Of a DNA stretch of 64,000 nucleotides, positions 63,371-64,000 are shown piece after piece; the first letter of the stretch is position 1, and each line of letters opens with the position of its first letter. Under the pieces are notes generated by a model. The model was given only the letters and a program-made list of their open reading frames with translations. It had not been told where the DNA came from and ran no database searches. Made by a program: the position numbers and the translations under genes. The stretch comes from Archangiaceae bacterium (GTDB taxonomy: Bacteria > Myxococcota > Myxococcia > Myxococcales > Myxococcaceae). The DNA lies in contig JAACJQ010000312.1 of NCBI GenBank assembly GCA_016879935.1, forward strand, positions 60,338-124,337, written 5' to 3'.

Positions 63371-64000
63371 ATGCTCGGTGACTTCACCCGCTTCGTCCGG
63401 TCCATCGAGCTTCGACGGGAGCTCATCTCCGACCCGTCGACGTTTCCGTTCAGCGTTCCGGCCATCAAGCACCTCGAGACGCTCGACTTCCACCCGCAGG
63501 TGACCTTCTTCGTCGGAGAGAACGGCACCGGCAAGTCGACGCTGCTCGAGGCCATCGCGGTGGCGGCGGGGTTCAACGCCGAGGGCGGCTCGAAGAACTT
63601 CGCGTTCAGCACCCGCACCGAGGAGCACCCGCTGCGCTCGGCGCTCACGTTGGTGAAGGGCGTGACGCGACCGGCGACGGGCTACTTCCTGCGCGCCGAG
63701 AGCTTCTTCAACGTGGCGAGCGAGATTGAACGGCTCGACAACGAGGGCGGAGGCCCGCCCATCATCGACAGCTACGGCGGCAAGTCACTGCACGAGCAGT
63801 CGCACGGCGAGTCGTTCATGGCGCTGGTGAATCACCGCTTCGGAGAGCACGGCCTGTACCTGCTCGACGAACCCGAAGCGGCGCTCTCTCCGCAGCGGCA
63901 GCTCGCGTTGCTGGTGGCCATCGACCGGCTCGCGCGCCACGAAGACTGTCAGTTCATCATCGCGACGCACTCGCCCATCGTGCTCGCGTACCCGCACGCG
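63371..64000 (+). CDS. AAA/ABC-type ATPase (cut by window end)
   Basis: The frame is open from the ATG at 63371 to the window end (210 residues). It is an ABC/AAA ATPase with Walker A FFVGENGTGKSTLLEA, signature HGESF, Walker B LYLLDEPEAALS and the H-loop IIATHSPIVL. The size suggests a stand-alone nucleotide-binding protein of about 250 residues, lacking only a short C-terminus here. No partner gene is visible in the window. Role unknown; similar ATPases occur in metabolite and DNA-repair contexts as well as defence. Confidence 0.8.
   Translation, partial: MLGDFTRFVRSIELRRELISDPSTFPFSVPAIKHLETLDFHPQVTFFVGENGTGKSTLLEAIAVAAGFNAEGGSKNFAFSTRTEEHPLRSALTLVKGVTRPATGYFLRAESFFNVASEIERLDNEGGGPPIIDSYGGKSLHEQSHGESFMALVNHRFGEHGLYLLDEPEAALSPQRQLALLVAIDRLARHEDCQFIIATHSPIVLAYPHA

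Overview
The window is GC-rich DNA (about two-thirds G+C by eye) and looks like a myxobacterium or close relative (Myxococcota). The evidence is a DUF2378 (TIGR02265) protein, a MYXO-CTERM-like sorting tail, two Hanks-type Ser/Thr kinases, hybrid and PAS histidine kinases, many lipoproteins with Gly-Gly-x or Asp-Ala-Gly stalks, and a TIGR02996/WD40 protein. I see no rRNA, tRNA, CRISPR array, insertion sequence or prophage.

Layout. 1-6.4 kb: exported proteins (ankyrin, propeller-like, thioredoxin-like, PPC-domain lipoprotein, Cys-rich). 6.5-16.8 kb, minus strand: a lipid-type biosynthetic operon encoding a fatty acyl-AMP ligase, a free ACP, a KS-AT-ACP-KR-DH polyketide synthase ending in a PLP-dependent alpha-oxoamine synthase, and a CFA-type methyltransferase. 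17-23.7 kb: an unrecognised repeat protein, a membrane Ser/Thr kinase and a glycine-repeat lipoprotein. 23.7-29 kb: an ArsA ATPase, a membrane protein and a hybrid histidine kinase. 29-33.7 kb: a MYXO-CTERM-like protein and a metzincin-like metalloprotease joined head to head, both apparently without N-termini. 33.8-37.6 kb: a STAS-like protein with a PAS histidine kinase, then a lower-GC two-gene ATPase/Toprim-like module that looks like acquired phage defence. 37.6-42.5 kb: a class II terpene cyclase fused to a DUF2236 oxygenase, a DUF2378 protein and a second kinase. 42.5-64 kb: mostly single genes and short operons (esterases, PhoD-like phosphatase, AraC and TetR regulators, GDSL hydrolase, NmrA-like and TIP30-like Rossmann proteins, zinc-finger and WD40 proteins, DUF2330, an AAA ATPase cut by the window end).

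The best candidate for an undescribed system is the 6.5-16.8 kb operon. By domain logic a free fatty acid is adenylated, loaded on the ACP, extended by malonate, reduced and dehydrated to a 2-enoyl thioester, then released by decarboxylative condensation with an amino acid. If that amino acid is serine, the product is a 3-ketosphingosine-like amino-enone whose 4,5-double bond comes from the synthase rather than a desaturase. The methyltransferase could then act on that alkene. The second candidate is the fusion of a squalene-hopene-type cyclase to a DUF2236 oxygenase, a family that includes enzymes cleaving isoprenoid chains. These product assignments are inferences from domain order.
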